Shown here piece after piece: positions 1-9,162 of a stretch of DNA of 64,000 nt (its first letter is position 1; the number at the start of each line of letters is the position of its first letter). This DNA comes from Candidatus Sulfidibacterium hydrothermale. GTDB lineage: Bacteria > Bacteroidota > Bacteroidia > Bacteroidales > F082. Under the pieces are notes generated by a model. The model saw only the letters and a list, made by a program, of their open reading frames with translations, ran no database searches and had not been told where the DNA came from. Position numbers and translations under genes: made by a program. Where the stretch lies: assembly GCF_020149915.1 (NCBI RefSeq), contig NZ_CP083760.1:434001-498000 (forward strand), written 5' to 3'.

Positions 1-2
1 AG

Positions 3-638
3 CAAGGATTTGTTCAGGCGCGGATTGAAAAAGAAGCCCGGAAAAAAGATGAAGATCTTGCCCGCCGTAAAATTTCTGTTCTCGGGGTTAATCAGTTCCC
101 CAATGTTACGGAACGAATCACAGCGCCGCTGGATCCGGCGGTTTTTGAACCTTTGCCGGTACCTTCCGGCACGCGGGCGAAACCATTACGTTTGTACCGG
201 GCTGCTGCTCCTTTCGAAAAACTACGCTACGTCACAGATGTTTATGCCCAAAGTCACCAGCGCCCCCGGGTTTGGTTGTTTACGCTTGGTGATTTGGCCA
301 TGAGACGGGCCAGAGCGCAGTTTGCCGAGAATTTTTTCGGCTGTGCCGGTTACGAAATTATTGACCATACCGGGTTCGCTTCTGCCGAAGAAGGCATCGC
401 TGCTGTAAGGAAAGAACAACCGGAAATCGTCGTGCTTTGCAGCGATGATAAAACATATGAAGAGGTAGCCCTGACTGTTTTTGATGCGTTGAAAGATCAA
501 ACCCTGCTTGTGCTGGCGGGCTATCCCCGGCCTTTGACAGAACAGTTAAAAGCTGCCGGAATGAATCATTTTATTCATGTACGAAGTAATGTGCTGGAAA
601 CCTTGCAACAATTTCATCAGTTGCTGGGGATCGGATAA
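3..638 (+). CDS. mutA: Methylmalonyl-CoA mutase small (beta) subunit, 3' part
   Basis: This is the C-terminal 211 residues of the small subunit, whose 5' end lies left of the window. The frame is open from base 3, and the internal GxNQFPN segment (around residue 36 of the visible part) is typical of this family. The C-terminal half is a degenerate B12-binding fold without the DxHxxG motif, as expected for the non-catalytic subunit. It pairs with the large subunit that follows 36 bases downstream to form the heterodimer interconverting succinyl-CoA and (R)-methylmalonyl-CoA in the propionate pathway. The two genes are almost certainly co-transcribed. An in-frame TTG at 153 is not the start, because the family homology continues upstream of it. 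Confidence 0.93.
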   Translation, partial: QGFVQARIEKEARKKDEDLARRKISVLGVNQFPNVTERITAPLDPAVFEPLPVPSGTRAKPLRLYRAAAPFEKLRYVTDVYAQSHQRPRVWLFTLGDLAMRRARAQFAENFFGCAGYEIIDHTGFASAEEGIAAVRKEQPEIVVLCSDDKTYEEVALTVFDALKDQTLLVLAGYPRPLTEQLKAAGMNHFIHVRSNVLETLQQFHQLLGIG

Positions 639-674
639 ATTTTCGGAAATACCCAATGATAAAAATACAAATCC

Positions 675-2816
675 ATGAAACCCAATTTTCATTCCATAAA
701 TATTTTTCAGGTTCCTGAAAGCCCATCCCGCGGAAACAAAAAAGAAAAAATAACTTCCTGGGTTCCGGCAGAAAAGATCAACATTAAAAGTCTTTACACC
801 GATAATGATGTTGCCGAACTGGAACATCTGGATTTTGCTGCCGGTATTCCGCCTTTTTTGCGTGGACCGTATTCTACGATGTACGTTACCCGTCCGTGGA
901 CCATTCGCCAGTATGCCGGATTTTCTACCGCCGAAGAATCCAATGCTTTTTATCGCAGAAACCTGGCTGCCGGGCAAAAAGGACTTTCTGTGGCTTTCGA
1001 TCTGGCTACTCATCGCGGTTATGATTCTGATCATGAAAGAGTGGTGGGTGATGTGGGAAAAGCCGGAGTAGCCATCGATTCGGTACTTGATATGAAAATC
1101 CTTTTTGATGAAATCCCGCTGAACAAGATCTCTGTTTCCATGACCATGAATGGTGCCGTATTGCCGGTAATGGCTTTTTATATTGTTACGGCACTGGAGC
1201 AGGGAGCCCGGTTAGATGAACTTTCCGGAACCATCCAAAACGACATTTTGAAAGAATTCATGGTGCGGAATACATACATTTATCCTCCCGGACCTTCCAT
1301 GCGGATTATCTCGGATATCTTTAAATATACTGCTCAAAACATGCCACGGTTTAACAGTATTTCCATTTCGGGATATCATATGCAGGAAGCGGGTGCTCCC
1401 GCCGATTTGGAATTGGCTTATACTTTGGCAGATGGTTTGGATTACATCCGTACCGGATTAAAATCCGGATTAAAGATTGATGATTTTGCACCACGGCTCT
1501 CTTTTTTCTGGGGGTTGGGAATGAATCATTTCATGGAAATTGCCAAACTCCGTGCTGCCCGTATGTTGTGGGCCAAGCTGGTGAAACCGTTTCGTCCGGA
1601 GAATCCCAAATCCATGGCACTGCGTACCCATACGCAGACTTCGGGTTGGAGCCTTACCGAGCAGGATCCGTTCAATAACGTGGCCCGTACTTGCATTGAA
1701 GCGTTGGGTGCTGCGTTGGGTCATACCCAATCGTTGCATACCAATGCGCTGGATGAAGCCATTGCTTTGCCTACGGATTTTTCAGCCCGTATTGCCCGGA
1801 ATACCCAGATTTACCTGCAACAGGAAACCGGTATTTGCCGGACGGTAGATCCGTGGGCGGGATCTTATTACGTGGAAAGCCTGACCCACGAAATTGCACA
1901 CAAAGCCTGGCAACATATTCAGGAAGTGGAAGAAATGGGCGGAATGGCCAAAGCCATTGAGACGGGCTTACCTAAAATGCGGATTGAAGAAGCAGCAGCC
2001 CGGAAGCAGGCCCGGATTGATGCAAAAAAAGATATCATTGTGGGAGTAAATAAATATCGCCTCGAGAAAGAAGAACCGCTGGAGATTCTGGAAGTGGATA
2101 ATACGGCTGTTCGCGAAGCGCAGCTGGCCCGTTTGAAAAAGTTGCGGGCCGAAAGAAACGAAGCGGAAGTCCAAAAAAGCCTGGAGGCCATTACCCGGGC
2201 CTGTGAAACAGGCGAAGGAAATTTATTGGCTTTGGCGGTGGATGCCGCAAAAAAACGTGCCAGTCTCGGAGAAATTTCGTATGCTTGCGAAAAAGTTTTT
2301 GGGAGGTACAAAGCAGTGATAAAATCCATCTCCGGTGTTTATTCTTCAGAAGCCGGCGACAACGAATCTTTTGAAAAAGCCCGTCGTCTGGCTGATGAAT
2401 TTGCTGCCCTGGAAGGCCGTCGTCCACGGATTATGATTGCCAAAATGGGACAAGACGGACACGACCGGGGGGCTAAAGTGGTGGCTACCGGCTATGCCGA
2501 TATCGGTTTTGACGTGGACATTGGCCCCCTGTTTCAAACCCCGGCAGAAGCAGCCCGCCAGGCAGTAGAAAATGATGTACATATTTTAGGAGTGTCCAGC
2601 CTGGCTGCAGGCCATAAAACCTTGGTTCCCCAGGTAATTGAAGAACTAAAAAAATTGGGACGCGAAGACATTATGGTGATTGTGGGCGGTGTAATTCCCC
2701 ATCAGGATTATCAGTTTCTGTACGATGCCGGCGTAGCAGCTATTTTTGGTCCGGGCACGGTCATTTCGGAAGCCGGTATCCAGATGCTGGAACTCTTACT
2801 GGCAGCCCGGAAATAA
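675..2816 (+). CDS. mutB: Methylmalonyl-CoA mutase large (alpha) subunit
   Basis: A complete 713-residue catalytic subunit of the adenosylcobalamin-dependent mutase, of normal length for the family. The N-terminal two thirds form the CoA-binding TIM barrel (for example the [12 protein letters not shown] segment near residue 156 and [16 protein letters not shown] near 320). The C-terminal cobalamin-binding domain carries DGHDRG at residues 594-599, the DxHxxG motif whose His596 is the lower axial cobalt ligand. It acts in the cytoplasm in succinate/propionate interconversion. It follows mutA directly. No GTPase chaperone (MeaB/ArgK) or epimerase gene is visible downstream, so these must lie elsewhere or to the left. 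Confidence 0.98.
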   Translation: MKPNFHSINIFQVPESPSRGNKKEKITSWVPAEKINIKSLYTDNDVAELEHLDFAAGIPPFLRGPYSTMYVTRPWTIRQYAGFSTAEESNAFYRRNLAAGQKGLSVAFDLATHRGYDSDHERVVGDVGKAGVAIDSVLDMKILFDEIPLNKISVSMTMNGAVLPVMAFYIVTALEQGARLDELSGTIQNDILKEFMVRNTYIYPPGPSMRIISDIFKYTAQNMPRFNSISISGYHMQEAGAPADLELAYTLADGLDYIRTGLKSGLKIDDFAPRLSFFWGLGMNHFMEIAKLRAARMLWAKLVKPFRPENPKSMALRTHTQTSGWSLTEQDPFNNVARTCIEALGAALGHTQSLHTNALDEAIALPTDFSARIARNTQIYLQQETGICRTVDPWAGSYYVESLTHEIAHKAWQHIQEVEEMGGMAKAIETGLPKMRIEEAAARKQARIDAKKDIIVGVNKYRLEKEEPLEILEVDNTAVREAQLARLKKLRAERNEAEVQKSLEAITRACETGEGNLLALAVDAAKKRASLGEISYACEKVFGRYKAVIKSISGVYSSEAGDNESFEKARRLADEFAALEGRRPRIMIAKMGQDGHDRGAKVVATGYADIGFDVDIGPLFQTPAEAARQAVENDVHILGVSSLAAGHKTLVPQVIEELKKLGREDIMVIVGGVIPHQDYQFLYDAGVAAIFGPGTVISEAGIQMLELLLAARK

Positions 2817-2903
2817 TCCATTCTTTTTATCATTTCGGCGGTCTTGGAATGTGTTTTTTTAAAAGACCGGGTAACGGGTAACTCCGGGTTTCCCTGCTTT
2901 GTC

Positions 2904-2911
2904 TATTTTTG
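2904..2911 (+). promoter_or_regulatory. Bacteroidota -7 promoter element (TATTTTTG)
   Basis: Matches TAnnTTTG, the -7 element recognised by the Bacteroidota primary sigma factor. It lies 30 bases before the ATG at 2941, which supports that start over the upstream TTG at 2899 that falls before the element. Confidence 0.5.
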
Positions 2912-2940
2912 TCGTAAAAATACAGTGTAAAAATTTATCT

Positions 2941-3570
2941 ATGCAAACAGATTTTCTTAGCCTCTTCGGCTACTTTGCTTCGTTGGTTATTGCCATCTCC
3001 ATGACCATGAATTCCATCGTAAAATTCCGGTGGATCAATTTGGTGGGAGCTGTTGGCTTTGCCGTGTATGGTGTTCTGATCCATGCGGTTCCGGTTACGG
3101 TCCTGAACGGCTTTATTGCTCTTGTAGATGTGTATTATCTGGTGAAAATTTACCGGAAAAAAGAAGTTTTCGATATTTTGGAAGTGCGGAGCGATAACAA
3201 ATATCTATTGGAGTTTTTAAAATTTCATGAGAAAGATATTCATCGGTTTTTTCCCGATTTCAGCTACAAACCCGAAATGAATTCCATCAGTTTTTTTGTG
3301 TTACGGAATTTAAATGTTGCCGGTGTTTTTCTTGCCCATCGCGAAGAAAAAGATATTCTTTATGTGGGACTTGACTATGTAACTCCTGAGTACCGTGATT
3401 TGAAAAACGGGAAATTTATTTACAGCCATTTGCGTTCCCGGTTTATTCAGGATGGATTTAAACGGGTGGTTGCTCCGGTATCCAGTAAAAAGTATGAAAA
3501 GTACCTGAAAAAGTTGGGCTTTAAAAAGGACAAAGAGGGTAAATTCGCCAAAGATCTGGTACAGGATTAA
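2941..3570 (+). CDS. YgjV-type membrane domain fused to a GNAT-like domain
   Basis: A 209-residue protein. Residues about 1-75 are three hydrophobic helices resembling the YgjV/Imp-YgjV inner-membrane family (sugar-transporter-like small membrane proteins of unknown role). From about residue 85 the protein becomes soluble and looks like an acetyltransferase fold, with a segment DYVTPEYRDLKNGKFI that matches the position of the acyl-CoA loop, ending in a KKYEKYLKKLGF segment typical of GNAT C-termini. I chose the ATG at 2941 because it follows a good -7 element and starts directly at the first helix. The substrate is unknown; the membrane anchor suggests acylation of a membrane-proximal target, which is inference only. 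Confidence 0.8.
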   Translation: MQTDFLSLFGYFASLVIAISMTMNSIVKFRWINLVGAVGFAVYGVLIHAVPVTVLNGFIALVDVYYLVKIYRKKEVFDILEVRSDNKYLLEFLKFHEKDIHRFFPDFSYKPEMNSISFFVLRNLNVAGVFLAHREEKDILYVGLDYVTPEYRDLKNGKFIYSHLRSRFIQDGFKRVVAPVSSKKYEKYLKKLGFKKDKEGKFAKDLVQD

Positions 3571-3731
3571 GAAGGACGAAGCAGGAAGTCCGAAGTCGGA
3601 AGATGGAAGAAGAACATTATTGCAAAGCAGTTTTAGGATGAATCGAAGTAATTTTTGACTTTAGGTTGCATCTGTTTTGGATACGCAAAAAAACGATTTA
3701 TCCGTTAAAAGGATAGAAGAACCATAAAAAG
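3571..3731. repeat. Intergenic low-complexity GAAGTCNGAAG-type sequence
   Basis: Between the YgjV-GNAT gene and the amidohydrolase. Bases 3571-3612 are purine-rich short repeats (gaaggacgaag, gaagtccgaagtcggaag) of a kind common between genes in Bacteroidota. No gene is seen here. Confidence 0.45.
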
Positions 3732-5105
3732 ATGAAAATTCTCATTAAAAACGGCATGCTGGTAACCGCTGAACGTACTTTTGCAGCGGATATTTTTGTT
3801 GAAGACGGAAAGATCAGCCGGATAGAGAATCCGGGTACGCTTTCTGTTTCGGCCGAAAAAACCATTGATGCCACCGGCTTGTTAATTTTTCCGGGGGGTA
3901 TCGATCCGCATGTTCATATGCACCTGCCTACACCGGCAGGTTTTTCCAGTGATGACTTTTATTCGGGCAGCCGGGCTGCGCTGGCAGGCGGCACCACTAC
4001 ACTGATTGATTTTGTTACCCCACATCGTGGTGAGCCGTTAAAAGAAGCGCTGGAAAAAAGAAAGGCAGAAGCGGCCTCTTGTCTGACCGATTATGCTTTT
4101 CACATGAGTCCGGTGGAGTGGCGTCAGCATTTGCCGGAAGAAATCAAAGCCTGTATTACAGAGGAAGGGATTCCTTCGTTTAAAGTGTATATGGCTTATA
4201 AAGATAGTATTGGCCTTGAAGATGACGCTTTACAAAAAGTGTTTTATGCGGTAGCCGAAGCCGGAGGAATGGTTACGGCTCACTGCGAACTGGGTGACGA
4301 GATTGAACAGCTTCGTCGTGATTATGTTCAAAACGGACAGACTACGCCGGAGTATCATCCGCTGTCGCGACCGGCTGAGCTGGAAGCCGGGGCCGTGGAA
4401 AAAGCCATTGCAATGGCTGCCCGGGCAAATTGTCCGTTTTATATTGTGCATGTGTCGGCAGCTGGTTCGCTGGAGTTTATACGACAGGCACAGCAACGGA
4501 AACAACCCGTTTTTGCCGAGAGCTGTCCGCATTATCTTTTGCTGGATGACAGCCGGTATAAAGGTTCTTTTGAACAAACGGCTCCTTATGTTTTAAGTCC
4601 GCCTTTACGTAAAAAATCAGATAACCGGGCTTTATGGCAGGCACTGTCAGACGGGACAATTCAAAGTATGGGGACCGATCACTGCCCGTTTATGATGGAG
4701 CAAAAAAGAAACGGATTGCATGATTTCCGGAAAATTGCCAATGGTGCCGGCAGCGTAGAACACCGGCTTACGTTGCTTTATACTTACGGTGTATTACAAA
4801 ACAAAATAAGCCTGAACCGTTTTGTGGAGTTGATTTCTACCCGGCCGGCGAAGATTTTTGGCCTTTATCCTCAAAAGGGAGCATTACTTCCGGGTGCCGA
4901 TGCCGATATCGTCATTTGGAATCCTGAAAAGGAAAAAACAATTTCGGCTCAAAATCATATGATGCATTGCGATACGGATATTTATGAAGGATTTAAAACC
5001 ACCGGTGCCCCCGAATATGTTCTTTCATCGGGTCATGTTGTGGTGGAAAACGGAACATGGAAAGGAAAAGCTGAACCGGGACGGTTTTTAAGAAGAAAAC
5101 TTTAA
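3732..5105 (+). CDS. Dihydropyrimidinase / hydantoinase-type amidohydrolase
   Basis: A 457-residue cyclic amidohydrolase of normal length for the dihydropyrimidinase branch. The binuclear zinc ligands can all be placed: His60 and His62 in DPHVH, the carboxylated Lys151 in SFKVYMAY, His184 in TAHCE, His240 in IVHVSAAG, and Asp316 in GTDHCPF. Such enzymes open dihydrouracil, hydantoin or similar cyclic ureides in the cytoplasm. There is no neighbouring beta-ureidopropionase or dihydropyrimidine dehydrogenase gene, so the true substrate (dihydropyrimidine, hydantoin or another cyclic imide) cannot be decided from context. Dihydroorotase is less likely given the overall match to hydantoinases. 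Confidence 0.92.
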   Translation: MKILIKNGMLVTAERTFAADIFVEDGKISRIENPGTLSVSAEKTIDATGLLIFPGGIDPHVHMHLPTPAGFSSDDFYSGSRAALAGGTTTLIDFVTPHRGEPLKEALEKRKAEAASCLTDYAFHMSPVEWRQHLPEEIKACITEEGIPSFKVYMAYKDSIGLEDDALQKVFYAVAEAGGMVTAHCELGDEIEQLRRDYVQNGQTTPEYHPLSRPAELEAGAVEKAIAMAARANCPFYIVHVSAAGSLEFIRQAQQRKQPVFAESCPHYLLLDDSRYKGSFEQTAPYVLSPPLRKKSDNRALWQALSDGTIQSMGTDHCPFMMEQKRNGLHDFRKIANGAGSVEHRLTLLYTYGVLQNKISLNRFVELISTRPAKIFGLYPQKGALLPGADADIVIWNPEKEKTISAQNHMMHCDTDIYEGFKTTGAPEYVLSSGHVVVENGTWKGKAEPGRFLRRKL

Positions 5106-5282
5106 GAAGATAATTTTACCGAAAGATCTTGTCTGGCACCTTTCGTTGTTTGGGCGTCTGCTCGGACGATAGCCGATGGCTTTTTTGCAATTCGGAACAG
5201 ACGGTAAAATGGAATTCTTTCCGGTTTTCCTGATGGTTTTTCATATTCAATTCTGAAAAGATTCGTAATCGGTATAAATCAT

Positions 5283-5290
5283 TATTTTTG
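5283..5290 (+). promoter_or_regulatory. Bacteroidota -7 promoter element (TATTTTTG) for porW
   Basis: Matches TAnnTTTG and lies 55 bases before the proposed TTG start at 5345. An earlier in-frame TTG at 5288 lies inside this element and so cannot be translated from this promoter. Confidence 0.5.
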
Positions 5291-5344
5291 CGATGCACTA
5301 AAATAAATATTCGGAAAATCTGTTATTTAAAGCAAACTTCCACA

Positions 5345-8023
5345 TTGAAAATTAAGTACATCCATAGCATTCTTTTCGTTATGCTTTTTCTGGGTTTTGC
5401 CTGGAGTTTTTCTTCCTGTTCTACCAAAAGGAATACAGCTGCAGCCCGTGGTTATCATAATCTCACGAGTCATTATAATGTTTATTGGAACGGAGAACAA
5501 AATCTTCTTGAAGCGGAAGCATTCCTGCGCAGTCAGGTAAAAGACAACTACAGCAAGGTGCTCCGGGTGTACAATTATGGCGATAAAAAGATCGGGCAGC
5601 AAATGGCTCCGCGGGTGGAACTCACCATAAAAAAAGCTGCGCTGACCATTCAGGATCATTCCATGGTTTTTGGCCGTAAAGAAAAAGTGAAATGGGTGGA
5701 AGAAAGCTACTTGATGATGGGAAAGGCTTTTTTCTATAAACATGATTTTACGGCAGCCCGCAGGGTTTTTGATTTTGTTCAAACAAAATACAATTACAGT
5801 CCTATTCATTATCGCGGAACATTATGGCTGGCCAAAACGTACATCGAAATGAAACAGTTTGGTAAAGCCGAAGCTGCACTGAATTTGCTGTCAAGCCAAC
5901 AAAACGAGAAAGATTTTCCCAAGGAAGTAAAAAACACGCTGCCATTGGTATATGCTGATTTGTATCTTGCCCGGGGGAATACAGCAGCAGCTTATCCCTA
6001 TCTGGAAAAAAGTATTTCTCTTGTCCACAATAAAGATCTGCTGAGCCGGGTATATTTTATTCTCGGACAAATCAATAAAGAAGAAGGCGATCTGGATCAG
6101 GCTTCCCGTTATTTTTCAAAGGTCATTAAAAGAAATCCGCCGTTTCAAATGGATTTTGAAGCACGATTGTATCTGGCCAAGTGTTACGATGCATCTAACG
6201 GCAACAGTAAAGACATCATGAAAACACTGGAAAAAATGGCCCGGAAAAATCTTTACAGCGAATACCGTGACCAGATTTATTATGCAATGGCCGAGGTGGC
6301 CGAGAAAAACAAGAACGACAGCTTGATGGTACATTTTTTACGGCTGTCGGTCAGTTACAGTAAAAACAATCCGTTTCAGAAATCCATGTCTTCTCTTAAA
6401 CTGGCCGAAGATTATTTTCAGCACGGAAAATATGTTTTGTCACAGGCTTACTACGATACGGCGGTGCAATTTCTTCCTAAAGATTATCCTGATTTTGAGC
6501 AAATCAAAAACAAAGCCCGGGTATTGTCGCAGTTGGTTGAAAATCTGAAAACCATTCATATCCAGGACAGCTTATTGCGTATCTCCAGAATGGATACGGC
6601 ACAACTGTATGCGCTGATTGATAAAAAAATAGAAGCCTACCGGCAACAAATGAAAGAGAAGAAAAAAGCAGCGGAAATTTTGGCTGCCAATCGTGAAGCC
6701 GGAATGGGTTCTCCGGGTTCGGGAACTTCATTTCCCACAAGTGGTCCGGCCGGAGGCGGATGGTATTTTTATAATCCTACTGCCCTTTCGCAAGGATTTA
6801 ACGAATTCAGAAAACGTTGGGGTCAGCGAAAACAGGAAGATCTCTGGTGCCTGAACGATAAACACACCACCATGGCTACATCCGGTGTGGTTTCCGGGAG
6901 CCTTTCCGGAGCAGAAAAGCTATCGCGGATTACCCGGGCAAAAAGAAAAAAACCGGTATTAACCGGACCCGAAACCAGAGCCTATTACCTGAAAGGATTG
7001 CTCAAAACACCGGAAGAATTCAAACGGGCCGATTCACTCATTATCAACAGCTATAATAAGCTTGGATTTCTTTATCTCGAAGAGCTGAAAGATACGGTTG
7101 ATGCGGTAAAAACATATCTCACTTTGCAGAGAAAATATCCGGATAACCGGTTTAAACTACAAAACTGGTATGCCCTTTACAGTATTTATTCTGCACGTAA
7201 CCAAACCCGCGAAGCCGAAAAATATAAGAATCTCATTTTAGAGAATGCACCGGAAAGCCTGTATGCCAAAGTGCTAAAGAATCCTGACTATTATAAAAAA
7301 CTGCAAGCCGGACATCGCGAAGCGGAAAGCTTATACAGCCGGACCTGGAAAGCTTTTGAACGCGGACAGTATTACCGGGTGATCAATTATGCCGACCGGG
7401 CAATGAAAAAATATCCGGAAGATTCGCTGGTTCTTCCGAAATTTATGTATTTGCGGGCACTCTCGCTAGGAAAAGTAGAACTTCCGGATACGTTGTACCA
7501 GGCTTTACAACAGTTTGTTAAGACGTACCCGAAACATCCGTTGGCTGAAAAAGCCAAAGCCATCATAAAAACCCTTCAGTTGGAATATGGTATCGGTATT
7601 AGCGAAAAAGAGCGCCAGGCGATGCTGGCTGCCCAAAAGCGAAAGAAAAACACAGGAAATTACGTGTTTAAAACCGATGCACCACAACAAGTGCTGCTGT
7701 TGGTAAACCGACGGATGGTAAATGGCCGGGCGCTGAAAACAAGGTTGTCTGATTTTAACCAAAAATATTTCCGTAACCTGCCCTTGCAGATTAATGCGCT
7801 GATATTTAATGACAAATATACTTTGCTGTTGGTGAAAACATTTGTCAATGTGCCTGCAGCCATGCGTTATTACCGCCGGTTAATTCGCGATCCTTACGTG
7901 TTTTCAGGAATTCGCAGCCAAAATTATAAGGTATTTGTTATCTCAAAAGAAAATTATCCTTTATTTTACAAAAACAAAGACATCAAAATATACGGGCAAT
8001 TTTTTGATGAATATTACAAATAA
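5345..8023 (+). CDS. porW: PorW/SprE-type TPR lipoprotein (type IX secretion / gliding)
   Basis: An 892-residue lipoprotein with tetratricopeptide-like repeats. I chose the TTG at 5345: it gives a clean lipoprotein signal peptide (MKIKYIHSIL... ending FSSC, Cys25) and lies downstream of the -7 element. The mature N-terminus (CSTKRNTAAARGYHNLT, then a YNVYWNG segment) is characteristic of PorW of Porphyromonas and SprE of Flavobacterium. TPR-like helices fill residues about 100-420 and 560-760, split by a Ser/Gly-rich low-complexity stretch near 460. The family links outer-membrane parts of the type IX secretion system to its motor. It is followed by the bactofilin with 13 bases between them. 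No other por/gld gene is in the window. Confidence 0.9.
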   Translation: MKIKYIHSILFVMLFLGFAWSFSSCSTKRNTAAARGYHNLTSHYNVYWNGEQNLLEAEAFLRSQVKDNYSKVLRVYNYGDKKIGQQMAPRVELTIKKAALTIQDHSMVFGRKEKVKWVEESYLMMGKAFFYKHDFTAARRVFDFVQTKYNYSPIHYRGTLWLAKTYIEMKQFGKAEAALNLLSSQQNEKDFPKEVKNTLPLVYADLYLARGNTAAAYPYLEKSISLVHNKDLLSRVYFILGQINKEEGDLDQASRYFSKVIKRNPPFQMDFEARLYLAKCYDASNGNSKDIMKTLEKMARKNLYSEYRDQIYYAMAEVAEKNKNDSLMVHFLRLSVSYSKNNPFQKSMSSLKLAEDYFQHGKYVLSQAYYDTAVQFLPKDYPDFEQIKNKARVLSQLVENLKTIHIQDSLLRISRMDTAQLYALIDKKIEAYRQQMKEKKKAAEILAANREAGMGSPGSGTSFPTSGPAGGGWYFYNPTALSQGFNEFRKRWGQRKQEDLWCLNDKHTTMATSGVVSGSLSGAEKLSRITRAKRKKPVLTGPETRAYYLKGLLKTPEEFKRADSLIINSYNKLGFLYLEELKDTVDAVKTYLTLQRKYPDNRFKLQNWYALYSIYSARNQTREAEKYKNLILENAPESLYAKVLKNPDYYKKLQAGHREAESLYSRTWKAFERGQYYRVINYADRAMKKYPEDSLVLPKFMYLRALSLGKVELPDTLYQALQQFVKTYPKHPLAEKAKAIIKTLQLEYGIGISEKERQAMLAAQKRKKNTGNYVFKTDAPQQVLLLVNRRMVNGRALKTRLSDFNQKYFRNLPLQINALIFNDKYTLLLVKTFVNVPAAMRYYRRLIRDPYVFSGIRSQNYKVFVISKENYPLFYKNKDIKIYGQFFDEYYK

Positions 8024-8036
8024 AAAAGGGAAAAAG

Positions 8037-8423
8037 ATGAAAAAATATTCAAATGGAAACGGAGAATCACAGGTTCCGAATATTATTTCGCTCGGGACAA
8101 AGGTAACCGGCGAAATTGAATCGGATGGAGATGTTCGTATTGACGGTTTCCTTACGGGGAAAATTCATGCCAAAGGAAAAGTGGTTATTGGTAAAGATGG
8201 CGTGGTAGATGGTGAGATTTATTGTAAAAATACCGATATATCCGGTAAAGTAAATGCTACCATGGAAGTAAAAGAAGTAACGGTTTTAAAAGCCACAGCT
8301 GTTTTTACCGGAAAAATTACCACATCTAAAATATCTATCGAAACCGGAGCGCTTTTTACAGGCGAATGTGTGATGTCCGGAACAGGAACTGCCAAGGCAA
8401 AAAATGAAACAAAAAAAGGATAA
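8037..8423 (+). CDS. Bactofilin family polymer-forming protein
   Basis: A 128-residue small protein composed almost entirely of the right-handed beta-helix bactofilin domain: a short tail followed by repeating turns (for example GEIESDGDVRIDGFLTGKI, then GKVVIGKDGVVDGEI). Bactofilins form nucleotide-independent filaments attached to the inner membrane and help in cell shape or protein localisation. I use the ATG at 8037, after the porW stop; an in-frame ATG at 8007 would overlap porW. Its end overlaps the next gene by 20 bases, so porW, bactofilin and the atpI-like gene are probably one transcript. Confidence 0.93.
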   Translation: MKKYSNGNGESQVPNIISLGTKVTGEIESDGDVRIDGFLTGKIHAKGKVVIGKDGVVDGEIYCKNTDISGKVNATMEVKEVTVLKATAVFTGKITTSKISIETGALFTGECVMSGTGTAKAKNETKKG

Positions 8424-8640
8424 AAAAGACGCTTTGAAAGCCTATGCCGTATATTCGGCACTCGGTATGCAAATGGCCGTGATTGTGGTAGCCGGTGCTT
8501 TTGGCGGCCGGGCACTGGATAAATGGGGCCAGTGGCATTTTCCGGTGTTTACCGTGGTGCTGACCCTGCTGTCGATCGTCCTTTCTATTCTTTACGGAAT
8601 GCGTGAATTTTTTAAACAGGATAAAAAAAGAGATGAATAA
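8404..8640 (+). CDS. atpI: AtpI-type F0F1-ATPase accessory membrane protein
   Basis: A 78-residue protein with two membrane helices separated by a short loop: a first helix with GMQMAVIVVAGAFGG and a second with VVLTLLSIVLSILYGM. This is the ATPase_gene1/AtpI family, a small protein usually encoded at the start of ATP synthase operons and thought to assist c-ring assembly. It overlaps the bactofilin gene by 20 bases and the next membrane gene by 8. In many Bacteroidota this pair leads directly into atpB; here the ATP synthase genes are absent and greA follows. Confidence 0.87.
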   Translation: MKQKKDKKDALKAYAVYSALGMQMAVIVVAGAFGGRALDKWGQWHFPVFTVVLTLLSIVLSILYGMREFFKQDKKRDE

Positions 8641-9049
8641 ACTGATTTTAACTTATACTCTCCGGTTAGCCGTAATGACGGTTATGCTGGGAATACTCAC
8701 CTTTGCATTTGTACGGATATTTCGAACGATTCCGGTAACCCCGGCCTATGTTTTTGTTCTTGGCTTTTTGTTCGTTTTTTCGTGGCTTGCTTTTTATACT
8801 ACTGCCAAAAGCATGCAAAAAAGAATCAGCCGTTTTGCTAATACCTACATGGTGATCAATTTTCTGAAACTGCTCATCTTCTCTTTGTTTTTGTTGGCTT
8901 ATGCTTATCTGAACCGCGATGATGCTGCTCCGTTTATTATTACGTTTTTTGTCTATTATATTTTTTACACGGTATTGGAAGTGATCGGACTGAAAGAGTT
9001 AAACAGTCGAAATAAAAAAGAATCCGAAAACGGAAAAAAAGAATTTTAA
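8633..9049 (+). CDS. Small four-helix membrane protein, AtpI partner
   Basis: A 138-residue protein with four predicted membrane helices and a charged C-terminal tail rich in Lys, Glu and Asn. I do not recognise a named family, but a protein of this size and topology commonly sits between atpI and atpB in Bacteroidota, so it is probably an ATP synthase-associated protein. The ATG at 8633 overlaps the atpI stop by 8 bases, which suggests translational coupling. An in-frame GTG at 8603 inside atpI is a less likely start. Confidence 0.8.
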   Translation: MNKLILTYTLRLAVMTVMLGILTFAFVRIFRTIPVTPAYVFVLGFLFVFSWLAFYTTAKSMQKRISRFANTYMVINFLKLLIFSLFLLAYAYLNRDDAAPFIITFFVYYIFYTVLEVIGLKELNSRNKKESENGKKEF

Positions 9050-9080
9050 TGGTTTGATTTAACCAATAACAAGATATTTG

Positions 9081-9088
9081 TATCTTTG
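9081..9088 (+). promoter_or_regulatory. Bacteroidota -7 promoter element (TATCTTTG) for greA
   Basis: An excellent TAnnTTTG match. Transcription would begin near 9093-9095, exactly at the left arm of the hairpin at 9096-9127, leaving a leader of about 70 bases before greA. Confidence 0.65.
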
Positions 9089-9095
9089 TCGTGTA

Positions 9096-9127
9096 AAAAG
9101 ACCCCTTCGTTTGGTTTGGGGTCTTTT
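9096..9127 (+). terminator. Perfect 10-bp stem-loop with U-rich 3' side, in the greA leader
   Basis: AAAAGACCCC (9096-9105) pairs perfectly with GGGGTCTTTT (9118-9127) across a 12-base loop and is followed by TATATTTTTAAT. It can serve as the terminator of the upstream atpI pair. Because the greA -7 element lies just before it, it may also act as an attenuator or stabilising hairpin at the 5' end of greA mRNA. Confidence 0.7.
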
Positions 9128-9162
9128 ATATTTTTAATCGTTGAAACTAAAAACATTACGTC

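Noticed and set aside
5160-5170. GCTCGGACGAT shared between 5160 and 14857
   Set aside because: Only 11 bases are shared, too short to call a repeat family from this window alone.
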